DNA of 64,000 bases from assembly GCA_903911145.1 (NCBI GenBank), contig CAIWCD010000029.1, positions 1 to 64,000 of the forward strand, written 5' to 3'. Under the pieces are notes generated by a model. It was not told where the DNA came from. It was given only the letters and a program-made list of their open reading frames with translations, and searched no databases. Position numbers and translations under genes: made by a program. Positions 55,004 to 64,000 of the stretch are shown here, one piece after another. Origin of the DNA: an uncultured delta proteobacterium. GTDB taxonomy: Bacteria > Myxococcota > Myxococcia > Myxococcales > 40CM-4-68-19. Position 1 is the stretch's first letter, and every line of letters begins with the position of its first letter.

Positions 55004-58000
55004 CTACTGAACGCAAAACCGCGCATCGCACGTAGGCGTTGAGTTCAAATAATAGACATTGTAGCTGCCACAATTCGTTATCTGGGCACCTGGCCGATTC
55101 CAATAGCAGCTATTCCCATTCCAGGCCCAGCACGCGCTTCCCGTTGTTGTCTCTCCCGGAGTGGCCGGATTCGCAAAGTCCAGCCATCCGGTCACATTGG
55201 TACCGCAGGTGCCCTGGGGCGTCGCCGTGGTCGGAATCTGGTTATACGTGCCGGTGACTCGATACCAACCATAGGGGAGATTAGTGTCACAGGTTCTCCC
55301 TGGCCCGGCGTAGGTCGAATTTGATTCGGCCCGCGTGCTATCGTTGATCTCGAGATAGTTGTCACATTGTGCCGGAAACCCAGAAGAGCACGCGGACCCA
55401 ACACAGACGGAACTGCTCCCACCGCATCGGTTGTTCGGGGAGCCACAATTGTTCGGGTCCCGCGTCATGTCGTCCACACACGTGCCGGAAACGCAATTAT
55501 TGTATGCCGCACAGACGTTGCCAAACGAGCCGCAGTTCTTATCATCGTGCGCAACGTCGTAGCATTGGTTGCCTGCGCAGACCGGGCTATCGCCGGCGCA
55601 CTTTGTATTCGGCCATCCGCAGTTATTCGCGTCATTCGACAAATCAAGGCAATTCCCATTGTAGCAATACCGATTCCCTCCCGTGCACACGTTACCGAGC
55701 GTACCGCAGTTATCCGGATCGCGCGTCGTATCGGGAACACACTCGGCGGAAGTGCAGGTATCATTTGGCACGCAGACATTCATTTCGGCACCGCAGTGAA
55801 GCGGGTCGTTCGACAGGTCAACGCATACCCCACCAAAGCAGTCTGGCGTGGTCCCGTTGCAGACGTTCCCGCTCGAACCGCAGTTGTTGATATCGCTCTC
55901 GTAGGGCCCCTGGCGCTGCCAGTGACTGACCGCAACCCAGTTCGAACGGGGATTAAAGGGAATCTGGGAGATCCCGTAGCGGCCCAACTCGCTTCCGGTG
56001 CCCGCATATATATTTCCGTACCACTCTTGTCCCTGCCAAAAATCAAATCCAACGATGAAGCCAAAACTGACGTTTCCGGGGCCAGCGACACCGTCCTGTG
56101 GATACCACGACCCTTGGCCTCCCGTTTCTGGATCATATTGCTGATACAGGCAAGTCGTGCTCGTCACCTGGTTACACACCTGCTGCGCCTGGCAATTGAA
56201 ATCGCCTTCCGCGCAGGAAACCAACACGTCGGCGTGCCCCGGGATTGTAATCGTGAGAGCTGCCGCGCAGGAACCCGCCACGCAAGCCGGCGTCCCTCCT
56301 GAGCAGACATTCCCCTGCGTCCCGCAGTTGTTCGGGTCCCGCGACATATCATCGACGCAGTTTCCCGACGCGCAGTTGTAATACTGCCCGCAGACATAGC
56401 CGACGCTGCCGCAATTGCTGTTGTCCGCCGAGACGTCGTAGCAGTTCCCGCCCGAGCAGACCGGCGTGGCCCCGCCGCAGACATTGCCGACCTTGCCGAC
56501 CTTGCCGCAGTTGTTCGGATCGTTCGAGAGGCTGACGCAAGTTCCCGCCGAGCAGGAAGTGCCGCCGCCACATGCATTCCCGACGCTGCCGCAGTTGTTA
56601 TTGTCGCTCCACAGGTCGAAGCAGCTCCCTGCCGAGCAGACAGGTTCCGTCCCCCCACACACCTTGCCGATCCCACCGCAGTTGTTCGGGTCGGACATTG
56701 TCGGAGCATCCGGCAGATACAAATCGTATCCGCTCTTCGTCGGCTCCAGGCTCTTCGGCGAATAGCTGATTTCGTGCGAGGGGGACGTACTCCCGAGTTC
56801 GCAATTCGAATTGCGGGCGAACCGCGAGACATAGAGCTGCCCATGCGTATCGCGCTTCACGCAGACCTCATTGCCGAGCGGATCGAAGACCTCCCCCGCG
56901 CTGCAATCGATATCAACGTTCCCGTCCCGATAATGCGCGACGACGCGGTCGGCGCCATGGAAGGGCGAGCCATCCGGGTTCTTGCCCGCCTCTCGGCTGA
57001 ACTTCGTGAAGTTCCCGTCGAGCACTCCATTCTTCATTCCCGTCCGGTGCACGTTCGCGCATGAACCGGCGTGCTTACCATCGCGCTGCGGATAGACGCG
57101 CTGCTCGACAATGAATCCACCGGTGCCGCTCTCGATGAACTGGTGCCGCAACGACTGCATGCTCGGCGTTGCGCTGCACTTCAGGTCGTATCCGCGGAAG
57201 AGATCCGTCTGGTTCTTCCCGAGGACCCAATTCATGACCGAAGCCCAATTCAGCTGCGCGCCGTCTCCTGCAACGCTCTTATCAAATCCAAACGTGAGGA
57301 ACGGCGCAGCCAGCGCGGTCTGGTTGCTGAACGCATACTTGTCCTTCACCAGGCACGGGCCCCGCTCATAGGCGCCCCAGGTGCTGCAATCCGGGACGTT
57401 GTTGTTGTCCTTCACGAACGCGAGCAGCTCATCCACCGACGCCTCGGGCGTGCAGGTCGCAAGCCGATCGAGGTCGTGGTGCATATAGACCGTGCCCGTC
57501 CATTGGCGGATGACCGCATTGGTGTTGGTATTCAACTCCGTTACTTTGTAGCTATAGCTGCCGTCCTTCAGGAACGCGGGCGCAGCCCGGATCTCTTCAG
57601 GGTTCGTGCTCGCAATCGAGCGATTCCCAGTCATCGCGAGGAATGGCGTCGTTCCATCCTTGCCATCGCAGGGCGCTCCCTGGACTCCAGCCAGGAACTT
57701 GGTTGACGAGCGGACGACCTGGCAATGCCACGAGGTATTCGCTGCCGCAACGCCGACGGGGATCTTCGGCGAGCCCCCCGACGAATCCAGCCAACCGAGC
57801 GGAAGCGGCGTACCAATCACCGCGATATTCACGACGCCCGCGCCATAGCTCGCCGCCGTCACCGTATACGTGGTCGAGGCGCTATTGGCCAACGGCGTTC
57901 CGGATATCGCCCCGCTGGTAGTATCAATGGTCAAGCCAGCGGGCAGCGCCGGGCTCACCGAGAACGAGGACGGAGTCCCGCCGGCATTCGACGGCGCCGG

Positions 58001-61000
58001 GATGCTGCAACCGGTGCGCAAGACGCAGGAGACATCGCTCGGCGTGTAATGCAGCGCCGCGGGCGTGCACGCGCCGACCTGGCAGAGTTTGTCGCCGCTG
58101 CACTGGTTTCCAATCGAGCCGCAATTGTTGATATCGCTCGACAGGTCATAGCAAACACCCGACGAGCAGACCGGCATGTTGCCCGTGCAGACCGTCTGGT
58201 TGCACGTCACCACCCCGCTGGACGAGGTGGCATCGGGGATATAGAGCGGCAGCTTGCAGTTGGGGTTCGACTTGCAATCGAGGTCGGCGGGATTGGTCGT
58301 CTTTGGCGAGAACGTACGCCGATGGGCGAGGCTCTCGTGCCCAAGCGTGCAGTTTGAATTGCGCGCATACCTGGAAACGTAAAGCTTCCCGTTTTCATCT
58401 CTCTTGACGCAAATCTCGTTTCCGAGCGGATCGAACAGCTCACCTGCGCTGCAATCAAGCGGGTCGCGCGGGCGAACGCTATTATTAACAACGGCTGTCT
58501 GCTGCCCGGTCCGGTACTGATTGCGGCACGAGTGATCGCTCTTTCGCCCCGGATAGACGCGCTGCTCGACAATCAAACTGCCGCTGCTGTTCTCGACGAA
58601 CTGGTGCCGCAGCGATTGCAACGTCGAGGTCGCTCCGCACGAGACATCTCCCGTTTTCCACGTCGGGTGCTTGGGGTCCGGCTTCGCGTTCGGATTTCCC
58701 GAACCATATCCGCCTGTGCGCTTGGCCGGATCCAACACCCAGTTCATCAGCCAGGCCCAATTGAGCTGTGCACCATCTCCAGCGACGCTGCTATCGAATC
58801 CAACCGTCACGGTCGGCGCCGCCAGGTTGGTCTGGCTATCAAACGTATAGTTCCCCTTCACGAGGCAGGCCCCCTTGGCGTAGAGGCCCCAGCTGTTGCA
58901 ATCGGGAACGTTGTCGTTGTTATTCGCGAAGTCGAGCAACTCCTGCACCGTCGCCTCAGGCTGGCAGGTGTCGAGCTGGTCGAGGTCGTGGTGCATATAG
59001 ACGCTGCCCGTCCAATTCTGCACGACCGTATGCGTCTTGGTATTGGTCTCGACGACGCGATAGCTATATTCGCCGTCGTTCAGATATGCGGGCGCGAACT
59101 TCTTCTCCGCTGAATTCTGGCTCGCAATCATCCGGCTCGACGACATCACGAGGAACGGCGAAGTCCCGTCAGCGCCGTCGCAGGGCGTTCCGCCGTTGTT
59201 CGCAAACGAGGTACCGACACGAACGACCTCGCAGCTCCATGTCGTATCCGTTGTCCCCTTACGACCAACCGGAATCTGCATGGCATTGCCACTCACATCG
59301 ATCCAGCCGAGCGGGATACCAGAGCCGACCACGGCGAGAGTGAACGTGCCGCTCGCACCGCTGGCGGTACTAATCGTGTAGAGCGTCGCCGCGCTATCGA
59401 CGAGCGCGACCCCCACGACCTTTCCATTGTCCGGATTGAGCCACAACCCGCTGGGCAACGGCGGGCTCACCGCAAAGCCTGAAGGGGCAGGCTGCTTCAC
59501 CTTGGACTGCATATTCGGCGCCTCGATGACACAATCATTGCGCAGCACGCAGGTGTAGCTGTTCGAAGCATAGACGAGCGTCGCCGCCACGCACGAACCG
59601 GACGAGCAGACGTTTCCGGGGTCGCAGGCCTTGCCGACGCCGCCGCAGTTGGCGGGATCGATCGAGAGGTCGAAGCAGCTTCCTTTGGAGCAGGCCGGTG
59701 TAGTGCCGACGCACTGGTTCCCGACCGTGCCGCAGTTGTACGCATCGTTCGCGACGTCGAAGCAGACTCCATTCGCGCAGATTGGACTGTCTCCGTCGCA
59801 GACTCCCTTGGCGCGGCCGCAGTTATTCACGTCCGTGAGGTAGCTCGTCTCGAGACGGATCTGCTGCCAGCAGTCCGCCTGCGCACTGATCACGCTGGCC
59901 GACTTGTCGCTCCGATTCGCGACGATGATGCTGGCCGGGGGGATCGCGCCAAACTTGTTTTCCTGACCCGCCGCAAGGCCGGGCACGTACGTCGCGATCC
60001 CTTGTGGATTCATTCCCACCGCGAGGTTCGACAGCTCGAGGATGGTCCCGTCTCCTGCGCCGTAGGCCACCGTCGTGCTGTTGCTGATGCTGTTGGTGAC
60101 CGCGAGGTCCGCGAAGCCGTCGCCGTTGTAATCGCCAGTTGCAATCGACTGCGTGCCCGCCTGCATCGCGATGCGCACGGGCTGTCCATTGATCGGCGCG
60201 AACGTTCCGCCGCTGTTGATCAGTGTGCCCAGCCAGCCCGCCGACGAACCAGCCGTGCCCGGCCCGACGAAGGCGAGATCGAGCGCGCCGTCGCCGTTGA
60301 GGTCAACCGCGACCATCCCGGTGATCGTCGCGTGCTGCTCGTAGCTCTGCGCGAGATAGAACGTGCCGTCGCGGCGGCCCTGGAGAATGTCGATCACCGA
60401 GCCGCTTGCCACCGCGATGTCCGGCACGCCATCCTGGTTGAAGTCGCCGGTCGCAATCGCGTTCGCCACGCCAATCTGCGGCGCGAAGGTTCCCCCGTTC
60501 GTCAGGGAGAGACTTCCAGCCGCATTGGCCGTAGCGCCGAGGAGAACCTGCACTCCCGCTTGCGAACCACCCGCGAGCACAAGGTCCATCGCGCCGTCGT
60601 GATTCAAATCGAGCGCCGCGATCAGCGAGAAGTCTTCTGGAGCTTGCGTGCCAAATCCGCCGGGGCAGATCCCCGCCATCGCTCCACTGCTGCTCCCGCA
60701 CGCAGGCGCCAGATAGGCCATCCCGCCGTTCGCGCCGCCGCTCCCATTGCTACTGCCGAGCATGACCATCAGGCTTCCGGTCTGGTCGACACCTATCAGG
60801 TCGGGAACGCCGTCTGAATTCATGTCGGCGATCGCAATCGCGCTGCCCGACCCGAAGAGCCCCGAGCCTTGCGACGCGGCGCCGAGCGGGACGGCAGTGA
60901 ACGTATCGGTCGTGCCGGTCGTGCTGAACGTGACGGTCTGATTCGGGATCAGATTTCCGTTCGCGTCTCGCAACACAACGAGGGCAGTCGCCGTGCCGTT

Positions 61001-64000
61001 GACGGGAAGCGTACCGCCGGTTGACCAGAACAGCGAAGTCGTCGCGTTGGCCGGACCGGGGACGAAACGCGTGTCGCCAAACGCCCCGAGACCCGAGCCG
61101 TCCTGCGTCTGCACGAGGATCGTCACAGGCTCAGCCGCGGTGTCCGTCAGCGTGTCGACCAGCTGTCCGTCGACGTTCGTCGTCCCGGTCGTGCTCAAAT
61201 CGCCACTCGAGCCGAATGCTCGGGGGCCCGATGCCCAGGTCTCGAGATGCACCGGAACGCCCGAAACCGCGTTTCCGTGGAGATCGAGAACCGTCACGGT
61301 AATCGTCGTCGCTGTGTCTCCGTCTGCCACAATCGAACTGGCGCTGGAGCTGAGGGACAAAGCGTACGCGCGCGGGAGGATCTTCACTGGGTTTGCAGTG
61401 AGCTGCGCAATCATCGGCACGAACGTCGAGTCGTTCGTGACCGAGAGGGAGAGATAGTCCGGCAGGCTGTTGTTCCAGTAGGTCGCGCGCGGCGTGTACG
61501 AGCCGATCAGGTTGCCGGCGGAGTCTGTCCTTGCCGTCGTCGTATAGCCGTCCTGCGCCGAGATGGTGACCTCCCGATCCGCGATCGGGTTGTCTTGCGC
61601 GTCGAGCAGATTGACGAAGTAGTTGACTGGCTGCCCGGGCGTCACATTTTGCGGCGACACTTCGAAGTCCGTATCCGAATCTTGGCCAAGCGGCGGGCCC
61701 GCCACAAACTGGGTCTCCGCAAAGGCGCACGTATCGTCGATGCAAGCCCGGACCAGTGCCGTCTGTGCAAACCACGACGAGAGCGCGGTCGAGAACCGGC
61801 CTGTCGCGTCGGTGTTGCCGGACGCCAGCGTGCCCCCCGTAGGTCCAATCGAACCCGCCGAGCCAGTAAGCGCGACGCCCCAGCCGAACATCGAGACAGT
61901 CTTTCCACTCAACGCACGACCATTCGCATCCACGAGGGTGGCAACCAATGTCGTGTTCGATTTCCCGTCCGCGATCACCGTGGCCTGGCTCGAGGTCAGC
62001 GTGAGCGTTGCCGGGGACGTCCCCGCCCCGAACGCGAACTCAACCCCGCGCGGTCCGACCACTGAAGGCGTGACGCTGATGTGGTCCTTGCTCAGCCAGT
62101 TCGACGAAACGGTCACTTCCACCGCGCCCGCACTGTCGGTCTTGGCTGCGATGCTCCCGCTCGTTGAGGTGATGGCAGCCGTGTTCGAGACGAGCATCGG
62201 GCTCGCGAACCCACCGTTGCCGTCCCCGAAGAAGATCGACGCACCGTTCGTGCTCGTGACAATCGCGTCGCCGACACCATCGCCGTCGAGGTCTGCGCTC
62301 GCGGTCGAGAAGGCCGACGGAGCGACGAGATCGCTGCTGAGCACAAGGCGCCGGCCGACCGCTGCGGTCGCCTCAGCACACTTCTTGCCGTCCGCTCCAG
62401 TGTTGGCCGCTCGGATCAGCCCACCCGTTCCGTCGCCCTGCAGCACCGTGATGTCGTTGTCCGCAAGATTCGCCGTGACGAGATCGACGAACGGGGTGGT
62501 TGCATCCGCGAAGGTCGCCATGGCGACAGGACCGACACCGACCGCGATCGACGTAACGCAGCTGCTTGCCACGAACTGCCCGCCCACCTTTTTCTGCGCC
62601 TGTGCATTGGATTTCCGGCACTGCTCGTTGACGTTCGAGAAGTTCCCGCTTCCGTTGCTGAACAGCAGGCTCAGGCTTCCAGGAGTCGGGTTCCCCTTGA
62701 CAGAGCCGTCGTCACCGAGCACGGCGAGAGAGGGCGATATTGACTTGGACAGGTTGTTGACCCACGAGTTCACCACGCTGATGGCGACCGGGTGGATCGG
62801 GAGCGCTGTGCCGGTCTGCTGCGCCGGAATGAACTTGCCCGTGCCATCGCCGAACGCGACGGTGAGCATCGTGTCGCTCGTCGCCGCCCAGGCCAGGTCG
62901 AGGTTGCCGTCGCCATCGAAGTCGTCTGAGGCGATCGCGTAGCTGCCGCCGCCTGCGCTGCCCTTGAACAGATAGGTCGGAGCGGCATTGCCCTGCCCGA
63001 CAAGCAGGCCATGCCCGAACGTGCCGTTTCCGTTGCCGAGCCACACCATCACGGCCGGCGTTGAGGTCGAGATCTGCTCTCCACCGACGGCCAGGTCGAG
63101 ATATCCATCCGCATCGAAGTCGGTCAGCAGCAGAGACGTCGGACGGAAATCAGGAATCGTCAGAGCATCGACCGATGCAAGGAACGAGCGATCGGCGTTT
63201 CCTTGGAGGATCGAAACGGTCGCATTGGTCTTGTTTGCACCCACGCCCTGGGTGACGACGAGGAGGTCTTCGTAGTTGCCGAAGATCTGTCCTGACGTCA
63301 TCACGAGCGGAGTACCGCTCAGGCGGGTGAGCTGTGGCGCCTGCAGTCCCATGTTACCGTCGTTGAGCAGAACCGAGACCCAGCCCTCGCCCTGCGCGTC
63401 GACGCCCGCGACTGCGACGTCGATGGACGGGACGGCCGACACGGCCTTCGCGCTGAGCGAGCTCAGATCCTTCTTGACGAGCGCGCCGATCTTCGCGGCG
63501 AACGAGCTGAACTTGCCCGCGAACGTGCCCGCCTTCGCGGTGAAGTTCTGCACCTTGGTCGCGAGCGCGCCCTTCTTCGCAGAATTCGCCTTCGCCTTCG
63601 CATGACGGACCGCCATGAGCGCGGTGGGCGCGGGCGCGATGATCTTGCTGGGGGCACCGAACCGATCCGAAACCATCGCCACCGGGGTCAAGCCCACGGG
63701 ATAGAGCGTGGGCGCAGAGAACGTCCCGTCGCCATTCGCGTCCAGCATGATCCCGACGGAGTTCGTCGCGGAGTCCGCGACAACGATGTCTGCGTTGTCG
63801 TCCTGATCAAAGTCTCCCGAGGCGACCGCGACGGGAGCAGTGCGCTGGGCAAGCTCCGGCGGCGTCGAGAAAGCGCAGTACGGCGGCTGGACATTCAGCG
63901 TCGTCGAGACCGGCCCGCTGTAGGTCTGCGCAGTCACCGTCACCGTGCCCATCTGCAGCGGAGTGACGAAGCCAGAGATATGCCCGCTCGCGTCGCTCTG
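55004..64000 (-). CDS. Giant multidomain secreted/surface protein (5' end outside window)
   Basis: The frame stays open to the right edge, so about 2,998 C-terminal residues are visible and no start or signal peptide is seen. From the N-terminal side there are FG-GAP/VCBS repeats with DFDGDGNLDL-type calcium loops, four Ig-like Big_1 units (IVADGDTATTITVTVLD pattern), and more FG-GAP repeats. Then come two copies of a 450-residue module (59588-58228 and 58053-56703), each an Ig-like putative adhesion fold plus a region with DPLGNE-CVKRD and SR-ARNSNC. Sixteen Cys-rich repeats of DPNNCG type are interspersed. A unique block lies at 56258-55890, and an eight-Cys domain ends the chain. It is probably an extracellular adhesin or surface scaffold. 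Ligand unknown. Confidence 0.9.
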   Translation of the reverse strand, partial: QSDASGHISGFVTPLQMGTVTVTAQTYSGPVSTTLNVQPPYCAFSTPPELAQRTAPVAVASGDFDQDDNADIVVADSATNSVGIMLDANGDGTFSAPTLYPVGLTPVAMVSDRFGAPSKIIAPAPTALMAVRHAKAKANSAKKGALATKVQNFTAKAGTFAGKFSSFAAKIGALVKKDLSSLSAKAVSAVPSIDVAVAGVDAQGEGWVSVLLNDGNMGLQAPQLTRLSGTPLVMTSGQIFGNYEDLLVVTQGVGANKTNATVSILQGNADRSFLASVDALTIPDFRPTSLLLTDFDADGYLDLAVGGEQISTSTPAVMVWLGNGNGTFGHGLLVGQGNAAPTYLFKGSAGGGSYAIASDDFDGDGNLDLAWAATSDTMLTVAFGDGTGKFIPAQQTGTALPIHPVAISVVNSWVNNLSKSISPSLAVLGDDGSVKGNPTPGSLSLLFSNGSGNFSNVNEQCRKSNAQAQKKVGGQFVASSCVTSIAVGVGPVAMATFADATTPFVDLVTANLADNDITVLQGDGTGGLIRAANTGADGKKCAEATAAVGRRLVLSSDLVAPSAFSTASADLDGDGVGDAIVTSTNGASIFFGDGNGGFASPMLVSNTAAITSTSGSIAAKTDSAGAVEVTVSSNWLSKDHISVTPSVVGPRGVEFAFGAGTSPATLTLTSSQATVIADGKSNTTLVATLVDANGRALSGKTVSMFGWGVALTGSAGSIGPTGGTLASGNTDATGRFSTALSSWFAQTALVRACIDDTCAFAETQFVAGPPLGQDSDTDFEVSPQNVTPGQPVNYFVNLLDAQDNPIADREVTISAQDGYTTTARTDSAGNLIGSYTPRATYWNNSLPDYLSLSVTNDSTFVPMIAQLTANPVKILPRAYALSLSSSASSIVADGDTATTITVTVLDLHGNAVSGVPVHLETWASGPRAFGSSGDLSTTGTTNVDGQLVDTLTDTAAEPVTILVQTQDGSGLGAFGDTRFVPGPANATTSLFWSTGGTLPVNGTATALVVLRDANGNLIPNQTVTFSTTGTTDTFTAVPLGAASQGSGLFGSGSAIAIADMNSDGVPDLIGVDQTGSLMVMLGSSNGSGGANGGMAYLAPACGSSSGAMAGICPGGFGTQAPEDFSLIAALDLNHDGAMDLVLAGGSQAGVQVLLGATANAAGSLSLTNGGTFAPQIGVANAIATGDFNQDGVPDIAVASGSVIDILQGRRDGTFYLAQSYEQHATITGMVAVDLNGDGALDLAFVGPGTAGSSAGWLGTLINSGGTFAPINGQPVRIAMQAGTQSIATGDYNGDGFADLAVTNSISNSTTVAYGAGDGTILELSNLAVGMNPQGIATYVPGLAAGQENKFGAIPPASIIVANRSDKSASVISAQADCWQQIRLETSYLTDVNNCGRAKGVCDGDSPICANGVCFDVANDAYNCGTVGNQCVGTTPACSKGSCFDLSIDPANCGGVGKACDPGNVCSSGSCVAATLVYASNSYTCVLRNDCVIEAPNMQSKVKQPAPSGFAVSPPLPSGLWLNPDNGKVVGVALVDSAATLYTISTASGASGTFTLAVVGSGIPLGWIDVSGNAMQIPVGRKGTTDTTWSCEVVRVGTSFANNGGTPCDGADGTSPFLVMSSSRMIASQNSAEKKFAPAYLNDGEYSYRVVETNTKTHTVVQNWTGSVYMHHDLDQLDTCQPEATVQELLDFANNNDNVPDCNSWGLYAKGACLVKGNYTFDSQTNLAAPTVTVGFDSSVAGDGAQLNWAWLMNWVLDPAKRTGGYGSGNPNAKPDPKHPTWKTGDVSCGATSTLQSLRHQFVENSSGSLIVEQRVYPGRKSDHSCRNQYRTGQQTAVVNNSVRPRDPLDCSAGELFDPLGNEICVKRDENGKLYVSRYARNSNCTLGHESLAHRRTFSPKTTNPADLDCKSNPNCKLPLYIPDATSSSGVVTCNQTVCTGNMPVCSSGVCYDLSSDINNCGSIGNQCSGDKLCQVGACTPAALHYTPSDVSCVLRTGCSIPAPSNAGGTPSSFSVSPALPAGLTIDTTSGAISGTPLANSASTTYTVTAASYGAGVVNIAVIGTPLPLGWLDSSGGSPKIPVGVAAANTSWHCQVVRSSTKFLAGVQGAPCDGKDGTTPFLAMTGNRSIASTNPEEIRAAPAFLKDGSYSYKVTELNTNTNAVIRQWTGTVYMHHDLDRLATCTPEASVDELLAFVKDNNNVPDCSTWGAYERGPCLVKDKYAFSNQTALAAPFLTFGFDKSVAGDGAQLNWASVMNWVLGKNQTDLFRGYDLKCSATPSMQSLRHQFIESGTGGFIVEQRVYPQRDGKHAGSCANVHRTGMKNGVLDGNFTKFSREAGKNPDGSPFHGADRVVAHYRDGNVDIDCSAGEVFDPLGNEVCVKRDTHGQLYVSRFARNSNCELGSTSPSHEISYSPKSLEPTKSGYDLYLPDAPTMSDPNNCGGIGKVCGGTEPVCSAGSCFDLWSDNNNCGSVGNACGGGTSCSAGTCVSLSNDPNNCGKVGKVGNVCGGATPVCSGGNCYDVSADNSNCGSVGYVCGQYYNCASGNCVDDMSRDPNNCGTQGNVCSGGTPACVAGSCAAALTITIPGHADVLVSCAEGDFNCQAQQVCNQVTSTTCLYQQYDPETGGQGSWYPQDGVAGPGNVSFGFIVGFDFWQGQEWYGNIYAGTGSELGRYGISQIPFNPRSNWVAVSHWQRQGPYESDINNCGSSGNVCNGTTPDCFGGVCVDLSNDPLHCGAEMNVCVPNDTCTSAECVPDTTRDPDNCGTLGNVCTGGNRYCYNGNCLDLSNDANNCGWPNTKCAGDSPVCAGNQCYDVAHDDKNCGSFGNVCAAYNNCVSGTCVDDMTRDPNNCGSPNNRCGGSSSVCVGSACSSGFPAQCDNYLEINDSTRAESNSTYAGPGRTCDTNLPYGWYRVTGTYNQIPTTATPQGTCGTNVTGWLDFANPATPGETTTGSACWAWNGNSCYWNRPGAQITNCGSYNVYYLNSTPTCDARFCVQ
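55007..55366 (-). other. C-terminal eight-cysteine domain resembling uromodulin/GP2 D8C
   Basis: The last 120 residues of the giant protein contain eight cysteines. They follow C-x-x-Y-L near the start, a CDTNLPYGWYRVTG segment, then GTC, ACWAW, SCYW, NCG and the closing TCDARFC. From memory, vertebrate uromodulin, GP2 and OIT3 share this order: CDT-x-L-x-x-GWYRF-x-G, AC-x-x-W-x-G-x-CC-x-W, then YYVY-x-L-x-x-PP-x-C-x-x-x-YC. Only one adjacent Cys is replaced, by Tyr. The function of D8C is not settled; an adhesive role is inferred. Confidence 0.7.
55380..55890 (-). repeat. Block of six Cys-rich DPNNCG repeats in the giant protein
   Basis: Six copies of a 25-30 residue unit with D-x-x-NCG...C...C...G-x-C spacing, directly before the C-terminal domain. 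Further blocks lie at 56262-56700 (five copies), 58058-58215 (two) and 59590-59835 (three). The periodic cysteines suggest small disulfide-bonded modules, as in predicted myxobacterial surface proteins. Confidence 0.8.
56703..59588 (-). repeat. Tandem duplication of a 450-residue module in the giant protein
   Basis: Two units run in direct order (59588-58228 and 58053-56703). Shared landmarks are YTC/VSCVLR, SFSVSP-LP-GL, IPLGW-D-SG, TPFL, WTG-VYMHHDLD-L-TC-PEA, VPDC--WG-Y, SVAGDGAQLNWA--MNWVL, SLRHQF-E and LDCSAGE-FDPLGNE-CVKRD. They are separated by two Cys-rich repeats. The copies differ at roughly half of positions, so the duplication is old. Confidence 0.85.

Noticed and set aside
55380-59835. 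CRISPR-like regular repeats
   Set aside because: The periodic DNA similarity comes from in-frame Cys-rich protein repeats in an open gene, with no constant direct repeat or spacer pattern.

Overview
The window is high-GC bacterial DNA, densely packed with genes (no gene-free stretch exceeds 300 bases). It most resembles a Myxococcota (myxobacteria-like) genome. The reasons are several FHA/TPR signalling proteins, Cys-rich DPNNCG-type repeats in a giant surface protein, Tad pilus genes mixed with signalling genes, and a bacterial microcompartment locus whose shell proteins match what I recall of the Haliangium ochraceum set. This placement is inference, not a database result.

Region 1 (1-7000): two tandem FHA/TPR paralogues (the first cut by the window edge), a leftward accC / biotin carrier / crotonase module, a small unknown protein and a TolC-type outer membrane channel. 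Region 2 (7054-25313): a nearly complete dcw cell division and peptidoglycan cluster read leftward, mraZ-STAS-rsmH-ftsL-ftsI-murE-murF-mraY-murD-ftsW-murG-murC-murB-ftsQ-ftsA-ftsZ. Most junctions are 1-4 base stop/start overlaps. A strong terminator follows ftsZ and an MraZ-type triple direct repeat precedes mraZ. An extra STAS gene sits between mraZ and rsmH.

Region 3 (25454-42473): a peroxiredoxin lipoprotein faces a long leftward gene train. In order of transcription this holds a PP2C phosphatase fused to a cyclic-nucleotide-binding domain, a lipoprotein, two proteins with MshEN (c-di-GMP-type) domains, an ECF sigma factor with a large anti-sigma factor, CpaB/TadB/TadC, two FHA membrane proteins, xseA/xseB, a response regulator and tlyA. 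It looks like a signalling-controlled Tad pilus or secretion locus.

Region 4 (42681-47241): a compact microcompartment operon with shell proteins BMC-T, BMC-H, BMC-P and BMC-T and one CoA-acylating aldehyde dehydrogenase that has a targeting-like N-terminal helix. A predicted outer membrane beta-barrel protein and a two-helix membrane peptide are inserted among the shell genes. Region 5 (47211-54964): a hybrid histidine kinase, a glycosyltransferase, a long-chain acyl-CoA synthetase, a small unknown protein and an OmpR-type two-component pair. Region 6 (55004-64000): one giant leftward gene, open at the right edge, with FG-GAP repeats, Ig-like domains, a duplicated 450-residue module, 16 Cys-rich repeats and a C-terminal eight-cysteine domain resembling the D8C domain of vertebrate uromodulin/GP2.

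A short palindrome family, TTTG-N4-CAAA, recurs in intergenic positions or over stop codons across the window. It may be an unrecognised regulatory or repetitive element.
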